A stretch of DNA of 64,000 nt, taken from NCBI GenBank assembly GCA_918026815.1, contig CAKJVC010000055.1:362360-426359 (forward strand), read 5' to 3'. The stretch comes from Chalara sp. BL73. Taxonomy: Eukaryota; Ascomycota; Leotiomycetes; Helotiales. This document shows positions 34,259 through 44,831 of this stretch, in pieces (position 1 is the first letter of the stretch; each line of letters begins with the position of its first letter). The notes under the pieces were generated by a model. The model worked only from the letters and a program-made list of their open reading frames with translations. It searched no databases and had not been told where the DNA came from. The position numbers and the translations under genes are program-made.

Positions 34259-36229
34259 TTATATTCCATACGCTTTCCCAGACCTTGTAGAAAATCGTAA
34301 AGCTAGATCTGTAGGTTGAATAGAATCTTGATCGAAAATATCGCTGTCGACTTCTGAAAAGTTATAGCTGCTATCACTTGTATCCAGCTCAATAGCCTGA
34401 TCAACCTCTTCAATTTGTATGCCTAACTCTTGATCGAGGCGTGATTCCTCTTCTTCGTCGGTACTCAATTGATCCTCTTCTTCCTCTCTACTATCCTCAT
34501 TCTCAGATTCCGATTGTAGCCATTCGTAAGCTCGTTCTCGACGTCCATTTGAAACAGGCTGATTTGTACAACGACGGCGATTATGACCCCATTCAAGGCA
34601 ATTCCCACAGCGTGTTTGTTTTCTGCTCCACTGGCCTTTGCGTACGCGTTTTGTTCGAGGTCGGCCAGCTGCTTTGCGCAAAATCGGTGGCTTAATTGAA
34701 TCGTCACGAGGAAGGTTTTCGATTGAAACTGGTAGTACTGTATGGCGGTAAGTCGACTCGTAAGCCTGCGTAGTGAAATACTGATCAAAAAGCTCAATTG
34801 AATCGATTCGCAGAAATTTTGCAGCGGCAATTGCGTGAGAACAAGGCGATTGATACTCATTGAAATCTGTACAGTCGCAATACTTTTGATTCAAAACAAC
34901 TACCCACTTCCGGCCTGATTCAGGATCCTCGACTTGCGCAATATTTTGATCTGAAAGATAAACTCGATATCGACGAGAAGCTTGTATTCGGCTTTTGAAT
35001 TTGGCCATTGGCACGTTAGCAAGATCATTAGATTTGCTAGTTTCTGAACGCCTTTTGAACCACGTTTCAGTCGCTGCCAAATAAATACCGTCTAGTAATC
35101 GAAGAGGAGGCAAACGTCGATAATCACTCCAAACTGAATTCAACGATTCGACAATATTAGAAGTATTATGGCCAAATCGAGGATATTTAGAATATGCTCT
35201 AGTCCAAAGCTCTTTGTCGATATTGCAAAGGTAATCGAAAGCAGGCGTACTTAGTTCTTTCAACTTCATCATTTCGGCTTTGAACAACAATGGCGTTTTA
35301 GCTTTACATGCTCTCCAGAAAAGTGGCTTCACTTTGTTACCGAATCTTTGCTGTAAGTTATCTGCAATATGCTGACAACAGTGAAGATGAATTGCTGCAG
35401 GATACTCCTCTACTATAGCTTTCGCCATACCCTTTTCACGATCAGAAATAAAAGTATGGCGACGTTGCAAAGTTACTGGAAAAGCAATCTTTAAATGACG
35501 TAAAAACCAGCTCCACCAATACTCTTCTTCAATAGGTACTAATGCCCAGGCTAAAGGCACTACTTTGTCGTTGGCGTCGATTCCACAACAAATCAACAAT
35601 ATCATACGATATCGCGACTTTGTATGAGTTCCATCAAGAGCAAAGAACTGACGAAGCTGTTTTGCAGCTAAACGAAGAGGGCCTGGAGCAAAAAAAGCTG
35701 CTTGGAATACGTTATCAGCCTGCGTTTGAAGTACAGCGTAATTGTTTTCATCGATTTCTTTGAACCTTTCGATATAGCTAGGAAATAGCGCAAACGATTC
35801 AGTTTCATCACCATACATCTCGTCGAGAACAGCCTGCTTTACACGATACGCTTGAAGGTACGGAATTTTGTTATAAAATTGCAAGCGTTCAGTTGATTGA
35901 ATTTGCTTTGGAGTAATTCTAGGATTCTCGATAATCGAAGAACGGTGATGAGGTATTATATACTCCAAACTGTTTGTATTTGAAGCTTGAAAGTGACTTG
36001 CAGGAGAGCAAGTATGGGGTTCCAGATGAGTTATAACAACTCCTTTTCTTTTAGAATTACAAGCTCTAATTTTGAACTTGCAGTTACGCGGCGTTCGACA
36101 TACAATATTGAATCGTTTTTTATCTGAATGAGTAGCTTTCCATGATTCAGAAGCGTTTGCAACAAAGCTTTTGATAGCTAACTTAGCTGAAGAAATATCA
36201 GGAAACGTAGAGCCTATTTCGAGAGCCAT
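34259..36229 (-). CDS. MULE transposase with FAR1-like, SWIM and CCHC zinc motifs
   Basis: Single open frame of 656 residues starting MALEIGSTFPDISSAK. The N-terminal region with FNIVCRTPRNCKFKIRAC and HTC resembles the FAR1/WRKY-GCM1 zinc fold used for DNA binding. The MULE core carries the expected DDE residues: D in FFALDGTHTK, D in FISDREKGM and E in SNIVESLNS, with CCQH between. A SWIM zinc finger follows (CDCTDFNEYQSPCSH). A zinc knuckle CGNCLEWGHNRRRC (CX2CX4HX4C) precedes an acidic C-terminus. No stop or frameshift is seen, so the gene appears intact. It cuts and pastes the host element at the terminal repeats. The reading direction is opposite to MFS1. Confidence 0.95.
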   Translation of the reverse strand: MALEIGSTFPDISSAKLAIKSFVANASESWKATHSDKKRFNIVCRTPRNCKFKIRACNSKRKGVVITHLEPHTCSPASHFQASNTNSLEYIIPHHRSSIIENPRITPKQIQSTERLQFYNKIPYLQAYRVKQAVLDEMYGDETESFALFPSYIERFKEIDENNYAVLQTQADNVFQAAFFAPGPLRLAAKQLRQFFALDGTHTKSRYRMILLICCGIDANDKVVPLAWALVPIEEEYWWSWFLRHLKIAFPVTLQRRHTFISDREKGMAKAIVEEYPAAIHLHCCQHIADNLQQRFGNKVKPLFWRACKAKTPLLFKAEMMKLKELSTPAFDYLCNIDKELWTRAYSKYPRFGHNTSNIVESLNSVWSDYRRLPPLRLLDGIYLAATETWFKRRSETSKSNDLANVPMAKFKSRIQASRRYRVYLSDQNIAQVEDPESGRKWVVVLNQKYCDCTDFNEYQSPCSHAIAAAKFLRIDSIELFDQYFTTQAYESTYRHTVLPVSIENLPRDDSIKPPILRKAAGRPRTKRVRKGQWSRKQTRCGNCLEWGHNRRRCTNQPVSNGRRERAYEWLQSESENEDSREEEEDQLSTDEEEESRLDQELGIQIEEVDQAIELDTSDSSYNFSEVDSDIFDQDSIQPTDLALRFSTRSGKAYGI

Positions 36230-36333
36230 GATACGATATCGATAAAATTACAATTGAAAGGAATAAAAGGATTTCAAGTTACAATAGTATTAAGGTTTGT
36301 GGGTCATGTGTTTTAGTCTCTTGGCGGCAAATG

Positions 36334-36444
36334 GTGGTACGTCAGATATCTGCCAACAAAATGATGGTATTTCAGAAAGATTACCTGTAACTACTAGAAT
36401 ATCTGAAATACCATCATTTGGTTGGCAGATATCTGACGTACCAC
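36334..36444. repeat. long hairpin in MULE right subterminal region
   Basis: Two 43-bp arms, 36334-36376 and 36402-36444, are reverse complements with one mismatch; the loop is 25 bp. It begins GTGGTACGTCAGATATCTGC. Transcribed, it would give a stable stem. Confidence 0.9.
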
Positions 36445-36467
36445 TGTTTCAAAACGGTGGTACGCCC

Positions 36468-36540
36468 AGAAAGCCTCCAAATTTAGTGGTGGTATTTGAG
36501 ATATTTACTGACTTTTCGATGGTATTTCAGATATTTGCCG
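36468..36540 (-). repeat. MULE right terminal inverted repeat
   Basis: Reverse complement of the left terminal repeat with six differences in 73 bp; it ends ATATTTGCCG immediately before the target duplication. Confidence 0.9.
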
Positions 36541-36549
36541 AAATATCAA
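36541..36549 (+). repeat. 9-bp target-site duplication, right copy
   Basis: AAATATCAA, identical to 33952-33960. Confidence 0.9.
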
Positions 36550-36858
36550 TATGGGTACCTTCTATATATATATTCGTGTTTAGTTTATACACACTTGTGT
36601 AATACAGTTTAGTAAAGGAATATTTGACATATTGGGAGACACTGGAGTGGCACGGAGTATTCCGGTACATTGAGACGTAACCTTTCATAATTACCACCGA
36701 AATAATAATGCCTACCAGGTCACCTAATATCGTCTATTAACTTAACATAAAGGGCCAATCTCAGTGAAGAAGTGCGCAACGCAAATTATAGTAATTGTGT
36801 AGCTCTCATACTTTAGGATACCACATGTAGGCTCAAGATAGCAGTCTCTGTGCTCTGC

Positions 36859-37414
36859 TCATATATTGTCTTTGAACATGCCATCCGTCCCACCCATAGC
36901 AACAGATGCGTCTCCTACTATAAGATTCTCGTAGCCGACCATATAAGTCATCGGCAGGGCCATAAATCTATCACAATCATTGCTTAGCGCTGCTGCGTAC
37001 TCCTTGCTGTTGTAAAAAGCAAGCCAATCCTCCCAACTCTTAACCCAGAGCTGTGCACATCCATCATATTCAAGAACATTCTCTCCTAAGCTTCGTGCCC
37101 GCTGTTTCATCTCCGGGGTTTGGTGATGCTAAGAATATTTAATATCGTGTATAGATTCTTTTCGTATCGGTACGCAGGAATTCAAAAGAGATGAGACATA
37201 CCTGTACATATCGAACGATGTGGTCTTTGAAGGCATGAGTAGCAACAGCTAAATCTGCATGAACTGTCTGCCAGTGCCCGAAAAAGGTGTCGTGGTCTAT
37301 AGAATCTAACTTGTTGAAAAAAACGGAGACTTTGATACATGGTTGATAGTTAGGTTTAGACTCATAATTTAGCTGCTGATTTGTGAACTGGTGATTGATC
37401 CTCTTCCAAGCCAT
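36859..37414 (-). CDS. EthD-domain small protein
   Basis: Two exons, 37414-37202 and 37128-36859, 160 residues. It matches the EthD dimeric alpha/beta-barrel family (PF07110): the N-terminal strand IKVSVFFNKLDSIDHDTFFGHWQTVHADL carries the characteristic HW..VHA pattern, followed by IVRYVQHHQ and a second half ending in the partner strand. Family members include helpers of ether degradation in bacteria and decarboxylases or cyclases in fungal polyketide pathways, so chemistry cannot be fixed. Its place in the cluster suggests processing of a small cyclic intermediate. It is the first host gene right of the MULE and is divergent from SDR2. Confidence 0.85.
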
Positions 37415-38095
37415 GCTAACTGCTGTTTCACCAGTAATTCAATTAATATAAGGTAGTAACGAGGAACGTATAGTGGTTCCAAATTCTACAACTTTAAATT
37501 CGCAGACTTTGGTGTAAGTTACAGACTTGTAAGTAAAGAGTTGAGGAGTAGTTATTAGTCCCTCAGTTTAACAATGCCATGCACAGAAATATGATGTTAG
37601 TCATGCCATAAAGAGTTCACCTTAGCGGCTAGGACTGCCCGTCATTTTGTTCTTGTTTAAGAAATTTGAATAGGGCTACTTGACATTGTGTGGCGGGTGG
37701 GGATGTTCCCTTACTCATGAACTATCAGCCGATTTGCATAGTTTCAAGCTGCCCTAACTTAAAAAAAAACCCTCCGCATAAATTTTAAATTACGTTTATT
37801 ACACAACACTACAACACTAGAGGGAACTATTCTGAAATAAGATCACCAAAATATAGACTCGCTTTACAAAATTGTCCTCTATACTAGGGGAGCCTGTTCG
37901 GAAGACACTATTCCGGGGGAAATGACAATTAAGATAATCACCAACAAGTTTTTTTTTCCCTTGAATATATTCCCGAGAAGAAAACTTCCTGTAAAAGGTT
38001 GTCGGACATATTTCGAGTATTTTCAAGTTCTCAACCATTCAAACTCTGCGACTATCTCCGTCTCAAAATTCGGACCACTACTCGGCCATCACACA
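37415..38095. other. divergent EthD/SDR2 promoter region
   Basis: 680 bp. Only partial matches to the bZIP palindrome are seen (TTAGTCATG near 37596, TTACTCATG near 37731). A T-run and pyrimidine tracts precede the SDR2 ATG. Confidence 0.35.
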
Positions 38096-38937
38096 ATGGC
38101 ACAGGTCGCTTTGATCACAGGAGGGGGTACAAAGCCCAAACACATCTGAATGTTATTCACGCTAACTCAATTGAAGCTTCTGGCATGGGTTTAGCCGTTG
38201 CTACCTCACTCTCTCAAAAGGGCTGGAGAGTTAATATTGTGGATTTGAATGAACAAGCGGGACGAAAGGCAGCCTCGGAGATTAATGCAACCTTTTTTCA
38301 GGCGGATGTCACTCTCTTCTCATCCTTATTCTCAGTCTTCCAAAAAGTCTTCGAAGAGCATGGCACAATCAACTTTGTGTTTGCCAATGCGGGAGTTGGA
38401 GAACGGAAAAACTTTTACGCTACAGCGAGCGATATTTCAAATCCTCCAGAAGAATTGGATTTCATTGTCGATATCGATTTGAAGTCCGTGATCAACTCTG
38501 CATATCTTGCACAATACTACTTTGGCAAAGACTTTCAGGGAACACGCTGTCTGATTTTGAATGCTAGTATCGCAGGCATTTATCCAGTACGATTTTGCCC
38601 CATCTATACAGCTGCTAAGCACGGGGTTGTGGGCTTTGGGAAAGCAATCTCGAAGCACTTTTATCAGAATTACGGTATTCGAGTCAACATCCTTTGCCCT
38701 GGAAACGTGAGGACAAATCTTTTTGAGAAGACAGAATGGGATGCGTTTGACAATGAATGGATCGAACTGTCCCAGATTGTCAGAATTGTGGAATTGATAT
38801 TATTCGACGAAACAATGAAAGGGGAAGTGGTAGAAGTGGCACCTAAAAAGCACTATTTCATTGGGCAGACCGACTACAATGACCCGAATGTTAAACGCAC
38901 ATTAGAAGGTCCTGTTATAGACTGTGTTGGTAAGTAG
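38096..38937 (+). CDS. short-chain dehydrogenase/reductase (SDR2)
   Basis: Two exons, 38096-38126 and 38177-38937, 263 residues. After splicing the cofactor loop reads LITGGASGMG. D in IVDLN after strand 2 suggests NAD(H). FANAG, the LNASIAG serine, and YTAAKHG with catalytic Tyr and Lys are present. CPGNVRTNLF fits the 15-hydroxyprostaglandin-dehydrogenase-like classical SDRs. It probably oxidises a secondary alcohol. The frame ends at GTAAGTAG, a donor-like sequence, so a short additional 3' exon cannot be excluded. It is not closely similar to SDR1. Confidence 0.88.
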
Positions 38938-40053
38938 AGTATATAATACCATAAATGAAAAGAGCCGCCCGGAATATGAAGTTAATAAAACTCCCTTAGA
39001 CATACCTTGGTATTCCTTTCATAACGCCTCCTGAGCGATGTTTATCAATATTTAGACTTGTTAATATCTTAATGGACTCATCTCAACAGTTTGAAGATCG
39101 TTTCTTTACGGGACTTGCACCTCTCACCTTCGATCTTAGCTGCTACGAGAAAAAAGTGACAATTACAAAGCTGAACAGGTTTTAAAGCAACGATAGATTC
39201 TCATTTGTTTTCCTAACGGATACACTATCCTCCGACTTAGTGACCTCGCATTCACGGGTTGAGCGAGAATAAACCTTCCATTAGCTCAAACATCTATTGT
39301 CCACCACATATATTGCACAAACCAACAGTTTTAATCTTCCGAAGAGAGTTGATTGGTCCTACAACAAACTGGCGGCATGCAGAAAGCTAACTTTACTGAA
39401 GAAACATTTGGAAATGAATCTACATAAGCCAATTATTCTTGCCAGAGCCCCCTCATACAAGCCGCTGATTATTGGGTTATTAGGGGTGGTCGAAATATTA
39501 TCACACATGGCAAAACTCCTTTTTATTTACAGGGAAGTAAATTCTGCCAGCGGCGCCAGACTGATAAATAATTGACTAATGTAAAGCAGCGGCTTGGGCA
39601 CCTCAATCGTAATAGCTAGAATACGGGGTATGGCATGACTCGTGGCCAAAAGCGGGGTAGAGTTGTCCCCATGGGGTTTGCGTATGGATATCAATAAAGC
39701 CAGATAGACTTACTTACAGAGACAACCAGAGACGGGATCCGTTCTCCTTGTCCATAAATAGTTATTGCCATGGAATTCATGAACCATACAAATGAAGAGA
39801 GGAATGCCTGTCTCCTCGGACAACGGGGCACAAGGACATATATAGGAAATGTGGGAAGTATGTTCTGTGGCAGATTAGCGAAGATGATTCAAGTAATGTA
39901 AATCGATAACATCACTGTATAGTTCTAAACCGAGAATCTTATGTTTCTATTGTATTCTTTCGATCTTTGCTTTTTTTTCCCCCAATAATTTTTTCTTCTC
40001 TTCCATTACCTAAAAGCCTCAAACTCGATTAGTGAACTAGCCGGTCGTGTAAA
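38938..40053. promoter_or_regulatory. MFS2 upstream region
   Basis: 1.1 kb. A one-mismatch copy of the cluster palindrome, CATGACTCGTG, is at 39634-39644, 410 bp before the MFS2 start. It is flanked by CreA-like GCGGGG at 39652-39657 and another ACGGGGTA at about 39623. Open frames here carry no recognised domain. Confidence 0.4.
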
Positions 40054-41862
40054 ATGAAGCAACTTCGATTACAAGGGAACAGTTTGGTGGTGGGAATCAC
40101 GCTCTCATCAGCAAGCTGCTATCTCCTGTTCGGGTATGATCAAGGAGTTCTTGGAGGTTTAGTAACACAACCTAGTTTTTTGGACGCAATTGGAAACCCA
40201 AGTGCGGGCTATCTTGGTGCAATCGTTGCGCTATACAATGTTGGATGTCTAGTTGGTTGCGTATTAGCGGCTTTGTACGGGAACGTGTTAGGACGAAAGA
40301 AATCAATCATATGGGGCTGCATGATTATGGTCATCGGTGCTGTGATTCAAGCTGCAACTTACGGAGCAGCTCAGCTCATTGTAGGCAGAATCATATCCGG
40401 TATTGGAAATGGTATGTGAACGGTCCAATCAATCCTTAGGCGGGTATGACTGATCTTATCCAGGAATTAATACTTCAACTATACCTGTCTACGTCTCTGA
40501 GACAGCCAAAAGTAATCGCCGTGGTCGGATGATAGCCATTCAGCTATCCATTGTGATTTTAAAGCCTAAATCAAAAACTTAGGAAATAGCTAATTATTTT
40601 ATAGTTTGGAACAGTAGTTGCATACTGGCTAGATTATGGCTGTATCAAGCACCTGAGCGGACCGGTATGATATTTGATGCTTGCCGTATATTCGGACTTC
40701 TAACTACAGACGTAATAGGTCGTCTGGAGATTCCCAATCGCCTTTCAAATCGTCTTTGCACTTATCACTCTAGTGTCGATTCCTTTTTTACCTGATACTC
40801 CACGGTGGTTGTACTCGCATGGTAGACAGAAGGAGGCAATTAATATCCTCTCAAGATTAATGTCTTGTTCGGAGGATGATCCACAAGTGAAGCTGATCGA
40901 AAGTGAGATGAAAGAAGCAATTCAACTTGAATATGAGACACAATCTTTCAACTGGAAGAACCTATTCTACGATCGAACGGATATGAAGAACTATCGGCGG
41001 CTTATACTATGTTTCATGATTCAAATGATGCAGCAGATGACAGGAATCAACGTTATTGCCTTTTACGGTAAGACTTGTTGGTTTGATGCTGGTTGACTCC
41101 ACTAACTAATTACATGTAGTAACCATTGTACTTGAGAGTAACGTTGGTCTTGATCGACAAACTAGTAGTTTGGTGGCTGGGTGTATTCAAATAGCCTTTT
41201 GGTTGGGAACATTTCCTCCAATGTATGCTATTGATCGTTTTGGAAGACGACCAATCTTGTTGGTTGGATCCGTGGCTCTGACTACCACCATGGTGCTTTT
41301 CGTTATTGGAATATCTATCAACACAGCGAGTACAAGTAGGCTAGCACTTGCTATGTTGCTGATTTATGAGATATCATTTGGCATGTCTTGGAACTCACTG
41401 CCCTGGTTGATTGCACCGGAGATTACTCCGCTACATTTGAGACATATCGGTAGTGCAATTGGACCATTTTCGGAGTGGCTTTGGACATTTGTAAGTCGGA
41501 ACGAATTCTTGATTTGAAGTTGGTATCACTAAAAAATCTTAGGTCATCGTCTTAATAACACCAATCGCAATTGAAAATGCTGGATGGAAATTTTATCTCC
41601 TCTTCTGCATCATGAATTTGCTTGCATTTCCTTTTATTTATTTTTTCCTTCCGGAGGTGAGAGCGATCATACTTCTCAAAGTACACTACACTAACATAAT
41701 ATTCAGACAAAAGGTAAAACGTTAGAGGAAATAGACTATGTATTCGCTTCGGACGAAGCTAGGGCGAAGATGATCTCACGTTTTGCAAGAGCCGTGGGAG
41801 GCGTAAGCGACGATGACAAGCAATTTCAGGAATCATATAAGCAAGAGCAGTCGGAAGTGTAA
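40054..41862 (+). CDS. sugar-porter family MFS transporter (MFS2)
   Basis: Seven exons: 40054-40411, 40464-40552, 40605-40664, 40719-41067, 41120-41490, 41543-41656 and 41707-41862, giving 498 residues. Signatures are FGYDQGVLGGL, LGRKKSI, GRIISGIGNGINTSTIPVY, LPDTPRWLYSHGR, QQMTGINVIAFY, DRFGRRP, and the terminal LPETKGKTLEEIDYVF. This is a full-length sugar/H+ symporter-type carrier in the plasma membrane. It differs from MFS1 in sequence and in several intron positions, so the two are not a recent duplication. Confidence 0.93.
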
Positions 41863-42607
41863 CAACGAACATAGAAAAGTCCAACAAAAGCTTGACTTCC
41901 ATTGGTAGTTAGCCTCATTGGGCACAATAAGGAGTGGATCCCAGTCATATTGTGTTTTGAACTTGAAATACATAAATTACCTGTAAATAAAAGACTGCAA
42001 CTACTAGATTGAATACAATGAGTTCCTTTAATATAAGCATGAGGTTAGGTTTAGCATTTATCCCTGGAGCTTAGAAATCAAGCGCACCTGCAGTTCATTT
42101 GGTTGGATATATTGCTTCTGTTAAACCTAACTCTCCTTAGTCACAAAGTAACTTTATATGGATTACGCAAGAGTAATTGTTGTCTCCTATACAAGGTTAT
42201 CTACATTTCAGTGAGAGTATGGTCATGGCCCGCCGGTTCCGGAAATAGATCGACCAGTCAAACTTAGTATTTATTGTTGTTTTGAACTAGATCGCTGCTT
42301 AAGGAGAATAGTACATGTTGCATGAGTCATGACCAGTAATCCCAGTTAGCTCGGTCAGTTCGTTCTATATCAAGTTAGGTCTTACACAAAGCTAACAGCC
42401 CGGAAATCCGCGAAACATATACATATACATTACAATATCTATTCATTCCCCATCTTTTAATCTTATGTTCAGCTCCTAATCTAAACTCTATCGGTGATTT
42501 ACCGGCCTTCTCTTACACTTTTTTTTTTCTTTTTTTGAAATATTCAAATACCAGGAATTGATCGAAAGTTGCACTGAAGTTGATTTCTCAAGCAATTTTT
42601 TCTTACA
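41863..42607. promoter_or_regulatory. ADH1 upstream region
   Basis: 745 bp containing bZIP site 3 at 42321, a TACATATACATTAC stretch near 42420 that may be a TATA region, and a T-rich tract near 42521-42537 just before the gene. Confidence 0.45.
42321..42331. promoter_or_regulatory. bZIP-type palindrome CATGAGTCATG (site 3)
   Basis: Exact reverse complement of sites 1 and 2, located 277 bp upstream of the ADH1 start. Together the three perfect copies all fall in promoters of this cluster. Confidence 0.6.
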
Positions 42608-44028
42608 ATGTCACCGATTTTATCGGTGAGAGGCTATATGAAAGCTGCACAATTCAGTACTGTATATTGATTCTTATACAGTTGTCTTAATATATATAAT
42701 AACTGATACTCCATAGGTTACAAAGAAGATCACTGTGAACCAAGTTCCAATCCCCGAGTGTGGAGAAAACGAAATTCTTATCAAAAACACATGTGCTTCT
42801 CTTTGCCACTCTGACCTGGTAGGTAGTACTTAAATAGTAATAAAGTTAAGGTAAGAGCCTACTAACTTTGACCGGTTGTAGATGCATTTTTGGGACGATA
42901 CCGTTGAACCTGCAACGACGGAAAATGTTACAATCGGACATGAAAATACCGGAGTTGTTGTAGAAGTCGGCAAAAATACTACTGGATTTAAAGTGGGAGA
43001 TAAAGTTGGGTGTTTGGGCTGCAGCTATGCTTGCTGTAAGTCTTTATCAGTTCTTCACTTACCAATTTTATCCTTGTGAACAAAATTCATCCGTATTTAG
43101 ACACCTGCGAGGGATGCCAAGTGCATAATTTACTCTGCGAAAAGGGGACAGGACGAATGCACGGTTTTAGCACTGCTGGGCACTTTGCTGAGTACTCTGT
43201 TTCGGACTATCGAAATGCAATGGTCCTGCCCGAGGGGATTGATATGGTCTCTGCTGCGCCATTGTTCTGTGCAGGTGTAACAGGTCAGCCATCAATAAAT
43301 TCCTTTTCCGACTTTCAATTCTGTGGCTTTGTACTGATATAACGAATTAGCTTACCATGCAGTGGATCAGTGTGACCTTGAAAAAGGACAGTGGGTAGCT
43401 GTTGTAGGCTGTGGAGGTTTGGGGCATCTTGGTACAGCCATTCATCCCAATACATTATGCAACGTTTACTTACTTTCCAACAGGCATCCAGTATGCCAAA
43501 TCAATGGGTTTTAACGTAGTGGCAGTTGATATATCTGATGCCCAACTGGAAAATGCTAGGTCTTTAGGCGCCGACATGACTTGTAACTCCCTCACGGAAA
43601 AGGATTATGTCAATCAGGTGAGAAATCAGACAAAAGGTGGTTGCCATGCTGCAATTGTTTTTAGCGCAGCACTAATAGCATATCAAAATGCTCCGAAACT
43701 TCTGCGGTAAGTCATCTCGCAACAGTGATGCATTAGTCAATGGCTTGCTTATTCCACTTGTTATAGCGTCAACGGACTTATGATGATTGTTGGAATCCCA
43801 CCGCAGAGCATACCCATCAGTGCATTGGATATACTCCTTGGACGGTATAGAATTAAAGGAGCAAGCAGTGGAACGCCAAGAACAATGAAAACTCCTATTC
43901 ATTTTAGTCATGAGAACAATATCAAGCCTCATATAACAACATTCAACAATTTGGACGATATTCATGAGGTGATTCGTTTAATGTCGGAAGGCAAGACCGC
44001 CGGGAGGTTTGGAGTGGTGTTTAATTAG
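42608..44028 (+). CDS. zinc-dependent alcohol dehydrogenase (MDR family, ADH1)
   Basis: Seven exons: 42608-42661, 42717-42818, 42882-43035, 43101-43283, 43351-43431, 43484-43706 and 43767-44028, giving 352 residues. An internal ATG at 42638 (MKAAQF) is the start seen in many relatives. Catalytic zinc residues are in CHSDL and GHENTG; the structural-zinc cluster CLGCSYACYTCEGC..LC has the needed cysteines. The Rossmann motif is GCGGLGHLGIQYAKSMG and the acidic residue in VAVDIS suggests NAD(H). It interconverts an alcohol and an aldehyde or ketone. It is co-directional with MFS2 and the BVMO. Confidence 0.92.
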
Positions 44029-44831
44029 ACTGAATTGATAAATAAACTCATCAAATAAAGTGGTACAAGTTGGCTTCTCTGCCATTCTCAATATCACCTC
44101 CTAGTAATGAAATGATTGAATTAATTACTTTAGTGATGTTTGAAAGGGCTTCGAAAACAGTGTTTCGCATTTAAGGGCGGCGCGGCTAAGGATACTACAA
44201 AGTCTGTCTAATAGGAATAAGAGTCTCATTACTGTTACAACAGTCTGGTAAACCAAGATGAAGAGCCGAACAAAGCTAAATTGCGAAGAAAAATTATTAA
44301 AAAATTGGTGTGAGTTACAATGGCGCGGAAATCTAAAAATTGCCGAAATCAGAATATGTTTTAGCCTAAAACATTGCCACCCCTGGAAAAACGTGTTATG
44401 AGTCAGGTATAGATTGTTGTTAGGGAGAAGGGGGGGTAGTAAGCAAGCACAAGCCTGATTGTGGGATTGAGTCAATCTCCGCATTTAAAAATGTCGCTAG
44501 AAAGTGACCTTGCAATTCTTGGCGCTGATTACTGGTTGAAGAAGCTCCATTGTTTCAATCCCGGGAGGTTAGGGCAAGTTCCACAACGGGATTGCAAACC
44601 CGCTGTACAAGGATATATTGTCTAAAACCTGATATGGCCTAGCCTCAAGCTTTCCATTCCGCGATGCCAATTCTGGGCTGAGTGTTATTGTTGATCGTTC
44701 ATATGCCTTAGCTGCTCGCTTGTCGACCAGGTACAAACTTTCTATCAAGATATCAGGTATTCTTCTTTCAACTCTCATCTTGCTAATTTCGAGCTTGACA
44801 AGCCGTTACCAAAACTTTCTAGTCTATCAAA
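44029..44831. promoter_or_regulatory. BVMO upstream region with two TGAGTCA cores
   Basis: 803 bp. Bare AP-1 cores TGAGTCA lie at 44399-44405 and 44468-44474, 427 and 358 bp before the BVMO start. Neither has the full CATG flanks. No gene is supportable here. Confidence 0.35.

Larger units (their letters stand above)
33961..36540. mobile_element. complete Mutator-like (MULE) DNA transposon, 2580 bp
   Basis: The element is bounded by 73-bp terminal inverted repeats (33961-34033 and 36468-36540), both starting CGGCAAATATCT and differing at six positions. It is flanked by identical 9-bp duplications AAATATCAA. The single gene is an uninterrupted 656-residue transposase on the minus strand. Left subterminal DNA has a 58-bp direct duplication; right subterminal DNA has a 43-bp-arm hairpin. 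Perfect target duplications and an open transposase indicate recent, possibly still competent, insertion. It lies between MFS1 and the EthD gene and breaks no recognised gene. Confidence 0.95.

Noticed and set aside
31823..41862. MFS1/SDR1 and MFS2/SDR2 as a recent segmental duplication around the MULE
   Set aside because: Protein sequences and several intron positions differ; they are only the same families.
44125..44484. 119-residue minus-strand frame between ADH1 and BVMO
   Set aside because: No recognisable domain, low-complexity hydrophobic composition, lies in the BVMO promoter.
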